Origin: Lutibaculum baratangense AMV1
GTDB lineage: Bacteria > Pseudomonadota > Alphaproteobacteria > Rhizobiales > Tepidamorphaceae
Direction: 5' to 3'
Assembly (NCBI RefSeq): GCF_000496075.1
Contig: NZ_AWXZ01000040.1
Span: forward strand, 124,001 to 188,000
DNA: 64,000 nt
Program-made: the position numbers and the translations under genes
Notes under the pieces: model-generated
Seen by the model: only the letters and a program-made list of their open reading frames with translations
Told to the model about the DNA's origin: nothing
Databases searched by the model: none
Part shown: positions 1 through 7,480 of the stretch, in pieces
Position numbering within the stretch: position 1 is the stretch's first letter
How the letters are laid out: every line of letters begins with the position of its first letter

Positions 1-5
1 GCGAG

Positions 6-746
6 ATGATCGAGATCCGCGGCCTTACCAAGCGCTTCGGCGACCGCGCCGTCCTCGACGGCATCGACCTCGATATCGGGCGCGGCGAGATCATCGTCGT
101 GATCGGGCCGTCCGGCACCGGAAAGTCGACCCTGCTGCGCTGCCTGAACTTTCTCGAAAAGCCCGACGCCGGCACGATCCTGGTCGGCGACCTGACGGTC
201 GACGCGGCGCGCGCCACGAAGGACGAGATCCTCCGCCTCCGGCGCTGCACCGCCTTCGTCTTCCAGAACTACGCGCTCTTCGCGAACAAGACGGCGCTCC
301 AGAACATCGCCGAAGGCCTGATCGTCGTGAAGAAGATGGCGAAGGCGGAGGCGCATGCGAAGGCCCAGGCGATCCTCGAGCGCATCGGGCTCGGCGACCG
401 CGGCGATTCCTATCCCGCGGCGCTGTCGGGCGGCCAGCAGCAGCGCGTCGGCATCGGCCGTGCGATGGCGCTCGAGGCCGCCCTCATCCTCTTCGACGAG
501 CCGACCTCCTCGCTCGATCCCGAATGGGTGGACGAAGTGCTCGACCTCATGCGCCAGCTCGCCCGGGCGCACCAGACGATGCTCGTCGTCACGCACGAGA
601 TGCAGTTCGCGCGCGACGTCGCCGACCGGGTCATCTTCATGGACGAGGGCCGCATCGTGGAGCAGGGGCCGCCGAGCGAACTGTTCTTCAGGCCGGGGGA
701 CGAACGGACCCGGAGCTTCCTGCGCAAGGTGCTTCCGCCGGCCTAG
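6..746 (+). CDS. Amino-acid ABC transporter ATP-binding protein (GlnQ/HisP type)
   Basis: This is the cytoplasmic ATPase of a polar amino-acid importer. The 246 residues carry Walker A GPSGTGKST (about 34-42), the signature LSGGQQQR (about 140), Walker B ILFDEPTS (about 161) and the H-loop VVTHEM. The length is normal for a stand-alone GlnQ-type subunit. The ATG overlaps an in-frame TGA of another frame at 7-9 (ATGA), so an upstream gene, probably the permease, likely ends there and is translationally coupled; it lies outside the window. The substrate cannot be read from this subunit. The assignment to the polar amino-acid class rests on overall similarity to GlnQ and HisP. Confidence 0.9.
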   Translation: MIEIRGLTKRFGDRAVLDGIDLDIGRGEIIVVIGPSGTGKSTLLRCLNFLEKPDAGTILVGDLTVDAARATKDEILRLRRCTAFVFQNYALFANKTALQNIAEGLIVVKKMAKAEAHAKAQAILERIGLGDRGDSYPAALSGGQQQRVGIGRAMALEAALILFDEPTSSLDPEWVDEVLDLMRQLARAHQTMLVVTHEMQFARDVADRVIFMDEGRIVEQGPPSELFFRPGDERTRSFLRKVLPPA

Positions 747-788
747 GGCGGTCGCGGTTCTCCCCCTGGCCGGGCCCGACAAGGCGAA

Positions 789-816
789 GGGCGCGACACC
801 TTCCGGTGCCGCGCCC
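789..816. terminator. Hairpin between convergent ABC ATPase and ctrA
   Basis: Arms GGGCGCGACACC and GGTGCCGCGCCC flank a TTCC loop, with one mismatch. The hairpin lies 42 bp after the ATPase stop and 30 bp past the ctrA stop, so it could serve both convergent genes. There is no real T-tract on either side, so the assignment as an intrinsic terminator is tentative. Confidence 0.45.
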
Positions 817-846
817 TCTATAGGGTCAACTCTCGGAATGGCGGCC

Positions 847-1542
847 TCAGGAGGCCGCGAGCTCCTGGTCGGGATCGCGCAGCACGTAGCCGCGGCCCCA
901 GACGGTCTCGATGTAGTTCGCCCCGCCCGTGGCGGCCGCGAGCTTCTTCCTGAGCTTGCAGATGAAGACGTCGATGATCTTCAGCTCGGGCTCGTCCATG
1001 CCGCCGTAGAGATGGTTCAGGAACATCTCCTTCGTCAGCGTCGTGCCCTTGCGGAGCGAGAGAAGCTCCAGCATCTGGTATTCCTTGCCGGTCAGGTGCA
1101 CGCGCTGGCCGTGCACGTCGACCGTCTTCGTGTCGAGGTTGACGCGCAGGTCGCCGGTCTCGATGACCGACTCCGCATGCCCCTTCGAGCGGCGGACGAT
1201 CGCATGGATGCGCGCGACGAGCTCGTCCTTGTGGAACGGCTTCGTCATGTAGTCGTCGGCGCCGAAGCCGAGGCCGCGCACCTTGTCCTCAATGCCCGCG
1301 AGGCCAGAGAGGATCAGGATCGGCGTCTTCACCTTCGCCACGCGCAGCATCTTCATGACCTCGTAGCCGCTCATGTCCGGCAGGTTGAGGTCCAGAAGAA
1401 TGATGTCGTAATCGTACAGCTTGCCGAGATCGACGCCCTCTTCGCCCAGGTCAGTCGTGTAGACGTTAAAGTTCTCCGACTTCAACATCAGCTCGATGCT
1501 CTGTGCTGTCGCGCTGTCGTCTTCGATCAGCAAAACCCGCAT
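847..1542 (-). CDS. ctrA: Cell-cycle response regulator CtrA
   Basis: CtrA is the OmpR-type master regulator of alphaproteobacterial cell cycle and flagellation, phosphorylated through the CckA-ChpT relay in characterised species. The 231 residues comprise a receiver domain with the acidic pair E7-D8-D9, phospho-acceptor D51 (LLDLNLPD) and a conserved Lys in MTKPF, followed by a winged-helix DNA-binding domain (about 125-225) with [11 protein letters not shown] and [10 protein letters not shown]. The start ATG follows a GGAAAGGGA-like ribosome site. It diverges from fliI. A TTAA-N6-CTAA element upstream (1647-1660) could allow autoregulation. The N-terminal sequence [19 protein letters not shown] is diagnostic of CtrA. 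Confidence 0.97.
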   Translation of the reverse strand: MRVLLIEDDSATAQSIELMLKSENFNVYTTDLGEEGVDLGKLYDYDIILLDLNLPDMSGYEVMKMLRVAKVKTPILILSGLAGIEDKVRGLGFGADDYMTKPFHKDELVARIHAIVRRSKGHAESVIETGDLRVNLDTKTVDVHGQRVHLTGKEYQMLELLSLRKGTTLTKEMFLNHLYGGMDEPELKIIDVFICKLRKKLAAATGGANYIETVWGRGYVLRDPDQELAAS

Positions 1543-1646
1543 GCCAATCCCTTTCCGCGTGCCTGTCCTGGGCTTGCGCCTTCCAAGCGGGGAAGGCGGG
1601 ACCGACGGAAGTTCGAATTCCGATTCGGAAGGCTACGCCACAATGG

Positions 1647-1660
1647 TTAACAAACCCTAA
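1647..1660 (-). promoter_or_regulatory. Possible CtrA box upstream of ctrA (6-base spacer)
   Basis: On the plus strand this reads TTAA-CAAACC-CTAA; on the ctrA strand it is TTAG-N6-TTAACC. The CtrA consensus is TTAA-N7-TTAA, so this site has a spacer one base short and one half-site mismatch. It lies about 105-118 bp upstream of the ctrA start, consistent with autoregulation, but it is the weakest of the sites found. Confidence 0.35.
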
Positions 1661-1827
1661 TCCCGTCAACTCTCGGAGCGTCGACGCGGACTCCGGAAAA
1701 GGCCCCAGCCCATTGAGAATCCGTCGCTATTTCGGCTCGTTGAAGTTCACATTCCGCTTTAAGGTTCCTCGCTAACCGACTCTTCAGACTCGGCTCGTCG
1801 GTCCCCCCGCCGCCGCTGCTCCGGTGG

Positions 1828-1842
1828 TTTACAGCGGTTTAA
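1828..1842 (+). promoter_or_regulatory. Near-consensus CtrA box upstream of fliI
   Basis: TTTA-CAGCGGT-TTAA matches the CtrA consensus TTAA-N7-TTAA with one mismatch and correct spacing. It lies 67 bp upstream of the fliI ATG. The family knowledge used is that CtrA activates early flagellar operons in Caulobacter and relatives. Confidence 0.5.
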
Positions 1843-1908
1843 GGAGTTGGTTGGAAGTATTGACGGGAGCCGTAAACGAATCGTTACGTGTGTCCGAAAG
1901 GAATCACG

Positions 1909-3255
1909 ATGAAGGGCCTTCTCGACGAGATCGCCGGCCTGCCGGACCACGAGGTTTTCGGCAGAGTTGCGGCAATTCAGGGGCTGCTGGTCGAGGTGGT
2001 GGGGCCGGTGAACGCGATGCGCATCGGCTCGCGCATCAACGTTGACGACACATCAGGCTCTCCGGTCGAGCTCGAGGTCGTGGGCTTCCGCGAGAACCGC
2101 GCGGTCTGCATGCCCTTCGCGCCGCTCGACGGCGTCCGCATGGGCTGCCGTGCCGTGCTCGCCGAGGCGGAGCCCTCGATCCGACCGACCCGAGCCTGGC
2201 TCGGCCGTGTCATCGACGCGCGCGGCAACCCGATCGACGGGAAGGGCCCGCTGCCGCAGGGACCGTCGCGCCATCTGCGGTCCAATCCTCCGCCCGCCCA
2301 CGCCCGCAAGCGCGTGGGGGAACCGGTCGATCTCGGCGTCCGCGCGCTGAACACGTTCCTCACCTGCTGCCGCGGCCAGCGCATGGGCATCTTCGCGGGC
2401 TCGGGCGTCGGCAAGTCCGTGCTCTTCTCGATGCTCGCGCGCAACGCCTCCGCCGACGTGTCGGTCATCGGCCTGATCGGCGAGCGGGGGCGGGAGGTCC
2501 AGGAGTTCATCGAGGACGATCTCGGCCCTGAGGGCCTCGCGCGCGCGGTGGTCGTCGTGGCGACGTCGGACGAGACGGCGCTGATGCGCCGGCAGGCCGC
2601 ATGGACGACGATGGCGCTCGCCGAGCACTTCCGGGACGAGGGGGCGCAGGTGCTTTGCCTGATGGATTCGATCACCCGCTTCTGCATGGCGCAGCGCGAG
2701 ATCGGGCTCGCCGGCGGCGAGCCGCCGACATCGAAGGGCTACACGCCCACGGTCTTCACGGAGCTTCCGCGGCTCCTCGAGCGGGCAGGCCCCGGCGTGG
2801 GCGAGGGGGCGATCACCGGCCTCTTCACCGTGCTCGTCGAGGGCGACGACCACAACGAGCCGGTCGCGGACGCGGTGCGCTCCATCCTCGACGGCCATAT
2901 CGTCATGGAAAGATCAATTGCGGAGAGAGGTCGATTTCCCGCGATAAACATTTCGAAATCCGTTTCGCGCACGATGCCTGGCGCTGCCGATCCGGAGTAC
3001 CTTCCCGTGGTCAAGAAGGCACGCCATCTGATGGCGACCTTCTCGGACATGGAGGAGCTCATACGGCTCGGCGCTTACCGTAAGGGGGCGGATCCCCTTG
3101 TCGACGAGGCGATCGCCCTGAACCCGGCACTCGAGGCGTTCCTCGGCCAGGGCAAGGACGACACGACCTCGATCGGCGAGGGGTATGTGCGTCTGGCGGA
3201 GATCGTCGGACGGTCCGCGAAGCCGGGGACGGGGGAAAAGGGTGAGAAGCAATGA
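1909..3255 (+). CDS. fliI: Flagellar export ATPase FliI
   Basis: FliI is the F1-beta-like ATPase that energises or chaperones flagellar type III export at the inner face of the basal body. The 448 residues have Walker A GSGVGKSV (about 163-170), [13 protein letters not shown], the Walker B region [11 protein letters not shown] and the export-ATPase [15 protein letters not shown] segment. ATG 1909 is preferred over GTG 1888 because AAAGGA lies 6 bases before it and the shorter product matches the family. fliJ overlaps its stop (ATGA), so the two are translationally coupled. A CtrA-like box lies 67 bp upstream. Confidence 0.97.
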   Translation: MKGLLDEIAGLPDHEVFGRVAAIQGLLVEVVGPVNAMRIGSRINVDDTSGSPVELEVVGFRENRAVCMPFAPLDGVRMGCRAVLAEAEPSIRPTRAWLGRVIDARGNPIDGKGPLPQGPSRHLRSNPPPAHARKRVGEPVDLGVRALNTFLTCCRGQRMGIFAGSGVGKSVLFSMLARNASADVSVIGLIGERGREVQEFIEDDLGPEGLARAVVVVATSDETALMRRQAAWTTMALAEHFRDEGAQVLCLMDSITRFCMAQREIGLAGGEPPTSKGYTPTVFTELPRLLERAGPGVGEGAITGLFTVLVEGDDHNEPVADAVRSILDGHIVMERSIAERGRFPAINISKSVSRTMPGAADPEYLPVVKKARHLMATFSDMEELIRLGAYRKGADPLVDEAIALNPALEAFLGQGKDDTTSIGEGYVRLAEIVGRSAKPGTGEKGEKQ

Positions 3256-3665
3256 AGCCGCGTAACACGCTCATTCGCGTGAAGAAGTTCCAGGTGGACG
3301 AGAAGCGCCGGCAGGTCATGCAGATCGAATCGATGATCGCGGACTTCCAGCGCATGGCGGACGATCTCGATCGGCAGATCGCCGACGAGCAGAAGCGCGC
3401 CGGCATCGACGACCCCGCCCACTTCGCCTACCCGACCTTCGCGAAGGCCGCCCGGCAGCGGAAGGAGAACCTGCTGGCCTCCGCGGACGGCCTGCGCGAC
3501 CAGCTCGCCGCCGCGCAGGAGGCGCTCGAGGAGGCGTTCCTCGAGCTGAAGAAGGTCGAGCTCCTCGACGAGCGCGACGCCGAGCGCGAGCGTCACGAGG
3601 AGAACAAGCGGGAGCAGGCCGAGCTCGACGAGATCAGCCTGCGCAATCGGGCCAAGGCCAGCTGA
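3252..3665 (+). CDS. fliJ: Flagellar export protein FliJ
   Basis: FliJ is the coiled-coil stalk and chaperone-escort protein that works with FliI and FlhA in flagellar export. The 137-residue product is highly charged and almost wholly helical, with heptad-like stretches such as [19 protein letters not shown] and no membrane segment. Its ATG overlaps the fliI TGA. FliJ proteins diverge strongly in sequence, so position behind fliI, size and coiled-coil content carry the identification. Confidence 0.88.
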   Translation: MKPRNTLIRVKKFQVDEKRRQVMQIESMIADFQRMADDLDRQIADEQKRAGIDDPAHFAYPTFAKAARQRKENLLASADGLRDQLAAAQEALEEAFLELKKVELLDERDAERERHEENKREQAELDEISLRNRAKAS

Positions 3666-3674
3666 TCTGCCCTC

Positions 3675-3693
3675 GGCGGGCGCTCAGCCCGCC
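3675..3693. terminator. Hairpin between convergent fliJ and sulfotransferase-like gene
   Basis: Perfect 7-bp arms GGCGGGC and GCCCGCC enclose GCTCA, just after the fliJ stop and over the stop codon of the opposing gene. It is placed as a bidirectional terminator would be, but no T-tract follows. Confidence 0.45.
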
Positions 3694-4427
3694 GCTATGC
3701 GATGCGCCCGCAGCTTGTCGTATGCCGGGCGCACCGCCTCCGCGATGTGGAGCAGGTGGGGCGGCAGCGGCGCCGGCTCGACCGCCGGCGGGGGCGAGAA
3801 GCCCCGGCTCGCCGCCACGGACTGGTACCAGTGGTGCGCCCAGACGCCGTCCGTCGTCCGGATACCCGGCTCCCAGGCGAGCATGCATCTGTCGAAGTCG
3901 AGGCCGAGCCGTTCGCAGAGCGCGGTCAGCGTGCCTTCCGGATCCGCCAGAACGTCATGCGAATCGATGACCGGCGGCGCCTCGCCCAAGCGGTCCGCCA
4001 CACGGTCGAAGATCTCCTCCTGCTTCAGGAACCCCACGTCGGAGGCGTCGACCGCCTCGCGCTTCCTGACGTAGGAGGCGAGCACCCGGTTGGGATCGCG
4101 GATCAGGAAGACGTTCGTCACCCGGTCGATCCAGTCGCGTCCGATCCCCTCGATCATGTGATGGGTCATGTGCTTCTGGTAGAAGACGCGTCTGCCCGCC
4201 GGCAGCGGCGCCAGGAGCATCTCCTCCACCTTGCGGGGGTCCGTCTCGCCGGCCGCGATCACCTCGTTCTTCATCGGATGGTCGATGCCGGTCATCGCGA
4301 GATAGGCGGCATAGAACGGCTCGTCCGACACGACCGTATCGGCGCGGCTGCCGAAGGAGCGCATCATCGCCGTCGAGATGTTGCGTGGGCCCGACCACAT
4401 CGCGATTCTCAGGGCGCCGTCCCGCAT
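3684..4427 (-). CDS. Sulfotransferase-fold P-loop protein
   Basis: This 247-residue cytoplasmic protein has the P-loop fold of PAPS-dependent sulfotransferases. The 5'-phosphosulfate-binding loop is WSGPRNISTAMMRSF (about 11-25) and the 3'-phosphate region is LIRDPNRVLASYVRKRE (about 108-124). It is the last gene of a three-gene minus-strand unit after the class IV aminotransferase and a small GNAT gene; the ATG is 3 bases past the GNAT stop. The acceptor is unknown. From memory, related P-loop and class IV aminotransferase domains are fused in some plant proteins, which would suggest a linked function, but this is inference. Confidence 0.75.
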   Translation of the reverse strand: MRDGALRIAMWSGPRNISTAMMRSFGSRADTVVSDEPFYAAYLAMTGIDHPMKNEVIAAGETDPRKVEEMLLAPLPAGRRVFYQKHMTHHMIEGIGRDWIDRVTNVFLIRDPNRVLASYVRKREAVDASDVGFLKQEEIFDRVADRLGEAPPVIDSHDVLADPEGTLTALCERLGLDFDRCMLAWEPGIRTTDGVWAHHWYQSVAASRGFSPPPAVEPAPLPPHLLHIAEAVRPAYDKLRAHRIAAG

Positions 4428-4430
4428 CCT

Positions 4431-4721
4431 TCACCTCCCTTCGACCAGATCCTGCCAGGCCGGGTTCTCGTTCAGCTTCTCGCGTGCATACCAGCACAGC
4501 GGGACGATGCGCGACCCCTCGGCGCGGGCGTCGGCGGCCAGCCGCTCCACGAGCGCGTAGGCGATGCCCTGGCCGCGGAAGGCAGGCAGGGCCTCCGTGT
4601 GCGTCACCGTCAGCCATCTGCCGGTGCGGCGGTAGGTCAGCGCGCCGGCCCGCGCACCGTCGACGCTGGCCGTGTAGTCGCCGGCCGACCCGTCGTCGCG
4701 CCGGATGATGTCGATCGCCAT
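4431..4721 (-). CDS. Small GNAT-family N-acetyltransferase
   Basis: This 96-residue protein belongs to the short GCN5-related acetyltransferase class. It shows the beta-strand pattern DYTASVDGARAGALTYRR, the acetyl-CoA loop region LPAFRGQGIAYALVERLAAD (about 43-62) and IVPLCWYAREKLNENP (about 70-86), typical of YjdJ-like small GNATs. ATG 4721 is chosen because GAAGGA precedes it at good spacing and because it starts 14 bp after the aminotransferase stop; a longer open frame upstream overlaps that gene antisense-style and is rejected. The substrate is unknown. Confidence 0.8.
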   Translation of the reverse strand: MAIDIIRRDDGSAGDYTASVDGARAGALTYRRTGRWLTVTHTEALPAFRGQGIAYALVERLAADARAEGSRIVPLCWYAREKLNENPAWQDLVEGR

Positions 4722-4735
4722 GCGGATGTCCTTCT

Positions 4736-5668
4736 TCAGGCGGGCCGCACGGATTCCCGCCGCGCAAGCTCCTTGTAGGCCTCGCGAAGCCGTCTCGTGA
4801 CGGGGCCCGCCCGCTCGTCCGTCGGCGGCACGCCGATGACCCGGCCGTCGACGTCGTGCACCGGCGAAAGGCCCGCGAAGGTTCCCGTCACGAAGGCTTC
4901 GTCCGCTCCGTAAACGTCCGTCAGCGAGAAACGCTTCTCCTTGACCGGAATACCCTGCTCTCCGCAGAGCCTGATCACGTTGCCCCGTGTGATGCCGCCG
5001 AGGCAGTAGAGCCCGTCCGACGTCCACACCTCGCCGTCGCGCACGATGAAGAAGTGCGTCGAGTTGCAGGTCGCGACCGCCCCGTCGGGGTCGAGCATGA
5101 GGGCCTCGTCGGCACCCGCCTTCGTCGCCTGGATGCAGGCGAGGATGCAGTTCAGCTTCGAGTGGCTGTTCAGCTTCTGGTCCTGCATGTCGGGCGCCGT
5201 GCGGCGGACATGGGTCGTGAAGAGCTTGAGGCCGCGCTTCGCGAGCTGCGGCATCGGCGACTTGTACTCGGGTATGATGACGATCGTCGGTTCGCCGATC
5301 GTCATGCGCGGGTCCTGGTAGGGCGTTCGCTTGACGCCACGCGTCACCATCAGGCGAACATGGACGCCGTCGGTCATCTCGTTGGCGTCGAGGCAGTCGA
5401 AGATGCGGGTCGCCAGAGCCTCCCGCGTCAGGCCGATCTCCATGTCGATCGCCTTGGCGCCCTCGTAGAGGCGCTTGAGGTGCTGGTCGAGGAAGGCGAT
5501 CCCGCCGTTCACGACCCGCAGGCCCTCCCACACGCCGTCGCCGAGAACGAAGCCCGAGTCGAAGACCGACACGACTGCGTTCGCCCGCGGTTTCAGCTCG
5601 CCGTTGACGGAGATCTGGATGTGCGCGTTGCGCGGGTCGTCGCTGAAGTCATGCGTGCCTTGGGCCAT
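4736..5668 (-). CDS. Class IV PLP aminotransferase (D-amino-acid/branched-chain type)
   Basis: This 310-residue enzyme is a fold-type IV aminotransferase. It has the N-terminal FDSGFVLGDGVWEGLRV segment seen in D-alanine and branched-chain transaminases, the Lys region SHSKLNCILA (about 168-177; likely PLP Schiff-base Lys), and the phosphate-binding CLGGITRGNVIRL (about 222-234) and TGTFAGLSPV. The length is normal. It heads an operon with a GNAT and a sulfotransferase-like gene. D-amino-acid, branched-chain amino-acid and aminodeoxychorismate specificities are not separable by eye, so no gene symbol is given. Confidence 0.85.
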   Translation of the reverse strand: MAQGTHDFSDDPRNAHIQISVNGELKPRANAVVSVFDSGFVLGDGVWEGLRVVNGGIAFLDQHLKRLYEGAKAIDMEIGLTREALATRIFDCLDANEMTDGVHVRLMVTRGVKRTPYQDPRMTIGEPTIVIIPEYKSPMPQLAKRGLKLFTTHVRRTAPDMQDQKLNSHSKLNCILACIQATKAGADEALMLDPDGAVATCNSTHFFIVRDGEVWTSDGLYCLGGITRGNVIRLCGEQGIPVKEKRFSLTDVYGADEAFVTGTFAGLSPVHDVDGRVIGVPPTDERAGPVTRRLREAYKELARRESVRPA

Positions 5669-5889
5669 ACGGTCCTCCGGTTGTTCTGGAGCAGGGGAGA
5701 CTAGAGGTGCGGGAGAGGGCCCCGCAACGACTCCGCTGCATGGTGGGGTTGCGTGGCGAACATCTTCGCAGGCGCAATATTCCCGCGCCGATCCTCGTGG
5801 GGGCAGGCTGCCTCACCCGTCGCGAAACCCTTTCTCGCTTCGTCGCTTGAAAGGTGGATGCAGCGCAGCGTGGTTCGTGACCCAAGCCG

Positions 5890-6492
5890 ATGACCTCAGC
5901 CCCCCAGCCGACGAGCCTGAGCGCCGTTCTCGACACGGTGGAGCGGGTGGCCAGAGAGCACCGTTCGGTCTGCCTGACGGACGTGCGCGACGCGATGGGC
6001 GATCGGGGCTTCGGGCCCATGCTCATGCTGCCGGCGCTCGTCATCGTGTCGCCGCTCTCGGGCATCCCGACCCTGCCGACGATGACGGCTCTCCTGGTCG
6101 CCCTGGTCGCCGTGCAGATCCTCGCGGGGGCGAAGTCGCTTTGGATCCCCCGCCGCCTGGGCACGGCGTCACTGTCCCAGGCGCACACCGAGAGGGCGCT
6201 GCGCGCTCTGCGTCCGATGGCCCGCTTCGTCGACCGGCTCGTGCGGCCGCGGCTCCGCTGGGCGACCGGGCCGATCGCCATGCGGGCGGTCGCCGTCCTG
6301 TGCCTGCTGATCGCGCTGACGATGCCGCCGCTCGAGTTCCTGCCCTTCGTGAGCTCCCTGGCCGCCGTCGTCATCGTGGTGCTCGCCCTCGCGCTGACGG
6401 CGCGCGACGGCCTCCTCGTCCTCCTGGGCTTCGCCCTGGCGGCCGCAGGCTTCGCCGCGGCGGTGTACACGGCCGTGGAGGTGGCGGGGTAG
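5890..6492 (+). CDS. ExoD-family membrane protein
   Basis: The 200-residue product matches the exopolysaccharide-synthesis ExoD family, first linked to succinoglycan production and alkali tolerance in Sinorhizobium; its biochemical role is unknown. The family core is DVRDAMGDRGFGPMLMLPAL followed by SPLSGIPTLPTM (about 33-67). Hydrophobic spans fall at about 46-60, 67-80, 132-150 and 155-195. The upstream 221-base gap shared with the divergent aminotransferase holds no gene. Confidence 0.85.
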   Translation: MTSAPQPTSLSAVLDTVERVAREHRSVCLTDVRDAMGDRGFGPMLMLPALVIVSPLSGIPTLPTMTALLVALVAVQILAGAKSLWIPRRLGTASLSQAHTERALRALRPMARFVDRLVRPRLRWATGPIAMRAVAVLCLLIALTMPPLEFLPFVSSLAAVVIVVLALALTARDGLLVLLGFALAAAGFAAAVYTAVEVAG

Positions 6493-6536
6493 GGGGCAAG
6501 CGGCGGCAACCGGGCGGGACTCGGGTGCGCGTCGAG

Positions 6537-6554
6537 GGCGGCTGCGAAGCCGCC
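6537..6554. terminator. Hairpin between convergent exoD-family and mipA/ompV-family genes
   Basis: Perfect arms GGCGGCT and AGCCGCC surround GCGA in the 71-base gap between two convergent genes. The T-tract is lacking, so it is a probable but unproven bidirectional terminator. Confidence 0.45.
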
Positions 6555-6563
6555 GGGGGATCG

Positions 6564-7358
6564 TCAGTCGAACAGGTTCAGGTCGAGCCGGTAGCTCAGG
6601 CCCGCGCCGACCGTGAACTGGTCCTTCGAGCCCGCCCGCTCGACGATCGGTGAACCGGCCGCGTCGCCGACGAGCCTGCTCCAGCCGGCCTCGACGTGGA
6701 GGTCGACGAGATCCGTCAGGTTGTAGATCGCCTCGGCAGCCACCCCGACGCTCTTGAAGCCGGCGGACGCGTCGTAGGCCGGAAGTCCCGAGGCCGCGGC
6801 CTGACCGGGCGTGACGGAGTAGTAGGTGTCGAAGAAGTCGCTGCTCGCCGCCGAGACGCGGGGGCCCGCGATGAAGCTCAGGCGATCGGTCGGGTTCATG
6901 ATGAGGTTGAGGCCGGCCTCGCCGACGACGCCCTCGTGTCCGCCGAAGCCCTGACGGACCGCGAGGAACGCGCCGAACATGTCGGTCTCGTAGGACATCT
7001 TGGCGCCGAGCTCGACCGCGGTGTCGACGTCCCCCAGACCGGCGAGCGCCTCGTTGTCGCTCTCCTTGCGGCTGCCCTGGATGTTGAAGGAGGGGCCGAT
7101 CGAGAAGCCGCTCGAGGGTCCGCCGAACTCGCCGATGCCCGGCAGGCGCAGGAATTCGAGCGAGATGATCGGCCACGGCACGACGTGATAGTCGTCGGAT
7201 CCTTCGTAGTCGGGCTGCACCAGGGCGCCGAGCCCGAGGCGCAGCGACAGGTCGACGTCGCTCCCGATCGGAGCGGACGGTCCCGGTGCGAACGGATCGG
7301 CAGCGATCGCCGGTGTGCCGGCCGTCGCCAGAAGAACGGTCAGAACGGTCAGACGCAC
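6564..7358 (-). CDS. MipA/OmpV family outer-membrane protein
   Basis: This 264-residue protein has a Sec signal peptide (RLTVLTVLLATAGTPAIAA, cleaved at about residue 20) and a 12-strand beta-barrel type sequence starting with LRLGLGALVQPDYEGSDDY, characteristic of MipA/OmpV. It ends with aromatic SYRLDLNLF-D, typical of outer-membrane barrels. The start is taken as GTG 7358, the first start codon before the signal peptide, with AAGGGGG about 11 bases upstream; no ATG fits. MipA in E. coli scaffolds murein enzymes, but most relatives have no known function. Confidence 0.82.
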   Translation of the reverse strand: MRLTVLTVLLATAGTPAIAADPFAPGPSAPIGSDVDLSLRLGLGALVQPDYEGSDDYHVVPWPIISLEFLRLPGIGEFGGPSSGFSIGPSFNIQGSRKESDNEALAGLGDVDTAVELGAKMSYETDMFGAFLAVRQGFGGHEGVVGEAGLNLIMNPTDRLSFIAGPRVSAASSDFFDTYYSVTPGQAAASGLPAYDASAGFKSVGVAAEAIYNLTDLVDLHVEAGWSRLVGDAAGSPIVERAGSKDQFTVGAGLSYRLDLNLFD

Positions 7359-7480
7359 GAAGACACGGCCCCCTTCAAGGGAGCCTCCGCCCGGCCCCCG
7401 ATACCCCAGTCGAAGCTGAAGATAACAGAGGCGATGCGCGCCGCGCGTAACCGAAATGCCACGCCGCGGCGGCTTCGGCG

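Larger units (their letters stand above)
1543..1908. other. Divergent promoter region between ctrA and fliI
   Basis: No gene is supported in this 366-base gap. It is more AT-rich than the flanking genes and holds two CtrA-like elements, one near each gene, listed separately. The fliI ribosome site AAAGGA lies at about 1897-1902. Confidence 0.6.
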
